Positions 63,278-64,000 of a DNA stretch of 64,000 bases are shown here, in pieces (the stretch's first letter is position 1; every line of letters starts with the position of its first letter). The DNA is from Peronospora farinosa (Eukaryota > Oomycota > Peronosporomycetes > Peronosporales > Peronosporaceae). The position numbers were made by a program, and so were the translations under genes. The DNA is taken from contig CANTFK010000938.1 of assembly GCA_947646735.1 (NCBI GenBank), forward strand, positions 1 through 64,000, given 5' to 3'. The notes below the pieces were generated by a model. That model was not told where the DNA came from. It worked only from the letters and a program-made list of their open reading frames with translations, and made no database searches.

Positions 63278-64000
63278 ATGAAGGTATTGCATCTCTTAAG
63301 TTCGCTTTTTGGCACAATGAACGCAATGGGAAAAGAGCTGCTTCGAGAGTTGCAGCGTAGCGACTGGTTACCGCCATTTAATGTGAGCAAAGTAGAGAGA
63401 TGTGACGTTATAAGGATAGTTGTTTGCTCTATGAAACTACTAGTGATGATGATGATTGACGGTTGGCATCGTGCAGGAAGATCTGGTGCGACAGGTGGTG
63501 GAGGAGTCACGACTGCTGCATAAGGAGATAGCGAGGAAGATGACGTGCGACGTGGATTTACAGCTATTAGGTTGACGAGGACGCTAATTATTGCGACTAT
63601 TGTGCTACTTGCTGAGAACAGGGCAATCCAAGACAACTTGGAAACACAACCGGCGTCCGTGCATTGCGGACTCGTCGTGAATCACCAGTGTCTATTGCGC
63701 AATAAGCGTTGTCTCATTGCTTATGTGTAGGTAACTCTTTCACTGAAAGTATCAGTTGTAATGAGTGCAACATTGCTGAGATGATTACTCTGCTTGCAGA
63801 TATCACCGCATGGAAAAGATTAAAGCACTGCGGTGGGAAACGGGTACCATTATCCCTGATTCGCTGGCTCAGAAGTTCGTACATGTCGACCAAGTGCTAA
63901 AGTTTGATTGCAACATACTGAGATATTGCTCTTTTGTTTCGAAAGCTTATGCCAGCGTGAGGTGCAGCTCTTTCATCAGTATGACCAGCTGCTGACGGAT
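63278..64000 (+). CDS. PSF1: GINS complex subunit PSF1, 5 exons visible, cut at the window edge
   Basis: Exons 63278-63382, 63477-63544, 63622-63726, 63800-63893 and 63956-64000 (incomplete), with introns of 94, 77, 73 and 62 bp, all GT-AG. The spliced frame gives GKELLRELQRSDWLPPFN, EDLVRQVVEESRLLHKEIAR, VVNHQCLLRNKRCLIAYVYH, RMEKIKALRWETGTIIPD and REVQLFHQYDQLLTD. This matches the order of PSF1, notably the LLRN-RC-AYLY-R and I-ALRWE motifs of the A-domain. PSF1 is part of the GINS tetramer (PSF1-PSF2-PSF3-SLD5) in the CMG replicative helicase. The start may be 63278 or the second ATG at 63317 (the human protein starts close to that point). The C-terminal B-domain lies beyond the window. 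Confidence 0.85.

Noticed and set aside
63205..63636. Minus-strand 143-codon open frame over the start of PSF1
   Set aside because: It is the complement of exons and introns of PSF1, which matches a known family on the plus strand.
1..64000. tRNA, rRNA or small nuclear RNA genes
   Set aside because: No cloverleaf with A- and B-box sequences and no rRNA-like conserved segment was recognised. The tRNA-like complement at the PBS is a primer site only.

Overview
The window looks like a transposon-rich chromosome segment of an oomycete, most likely of the Phytophthora/downy-mildew group. The evidence is short GT-AG introns in compact eukaryotic genes, a FYVE+GAF fusion protein of a type I associate with oomycetes, Ty3/Gypsy elements whose polymerase carries a second RNase H domain (the oomycete 'Chronos'-type arrangement, named from memory), and a second Gypsy lineage with LTRs starting TGTAACGGG. 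The genus is inference.

Layout. (1) 1-14414: tandem array of a non-autonomous LTR element: internal region with about 11 near-identical 662-bp units, then LTR-internal-LTR-internal-LTR. It abuts the integrase of (2), a decayed minus-strand Chronos-like relic (14415-~19200). (3) ~19260-20339: minus-strand Ty1/Copia gag-protease relic. (4) 20340-~23300: plus-strand Gypsy fragment (LTR, hairpin-filled leader, gag, protease), followed by reversed LTRs to ~24410. (5) ~25630-33028: minus-strand chromodomain Gypsy (chromovirus), nearly complete but frameshifted, with an antisense ORF beside its 3' LTR. (6) ~33340-35000: LTR+gag fragment related to the Chronos-like element. (7) 35000-37040: no recognised gene, one striking inverted repeat. 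(8) ~37040-41082 and 52645-~53720: two halves of an older minus-strand Gypsy relic, split by (9) an 11.56-kb Chronos-like element (41083-52644) with near-identical 1.35-kb LTRs, PBS, gag-protease-RT-two RNases H-integrase, and a roughly 500-codon antisense ORF between integrase and the 3' LTR. (10) 54176-64000: gene-dense host DNA: NIPA-type Mg transporter (+), Rix1/PELP1-like ribosome-biogenesis protein (-), a small membrane protein (-), a FYVE-GAF protein (-), a decayed kinase-like pseudogene (+) and the GINS subunit PSF1 (+, cut by the window edge).

The host genes are ordinary housekeeping genes in a short gene island beside about 54 kb of nested retroelements. The most unusual signals are: (a) two different Gypsy lineages both carry an antisense ORF with predicted coiled-coil and Ser-rich parts, starting close to the 3' LTR; (b) the TGTAACGGG lineage is saturated, coding sequence included, with back-to-back short perfect hairpins; (c) in the Chronos-like lineage the predicted primer-binding site overlaps the gag start codon; (d) a tandem LTR array with an expanded internal satellite. 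Coordinates of relic boundaries are approximate (tens of bases) because they were found by eye.
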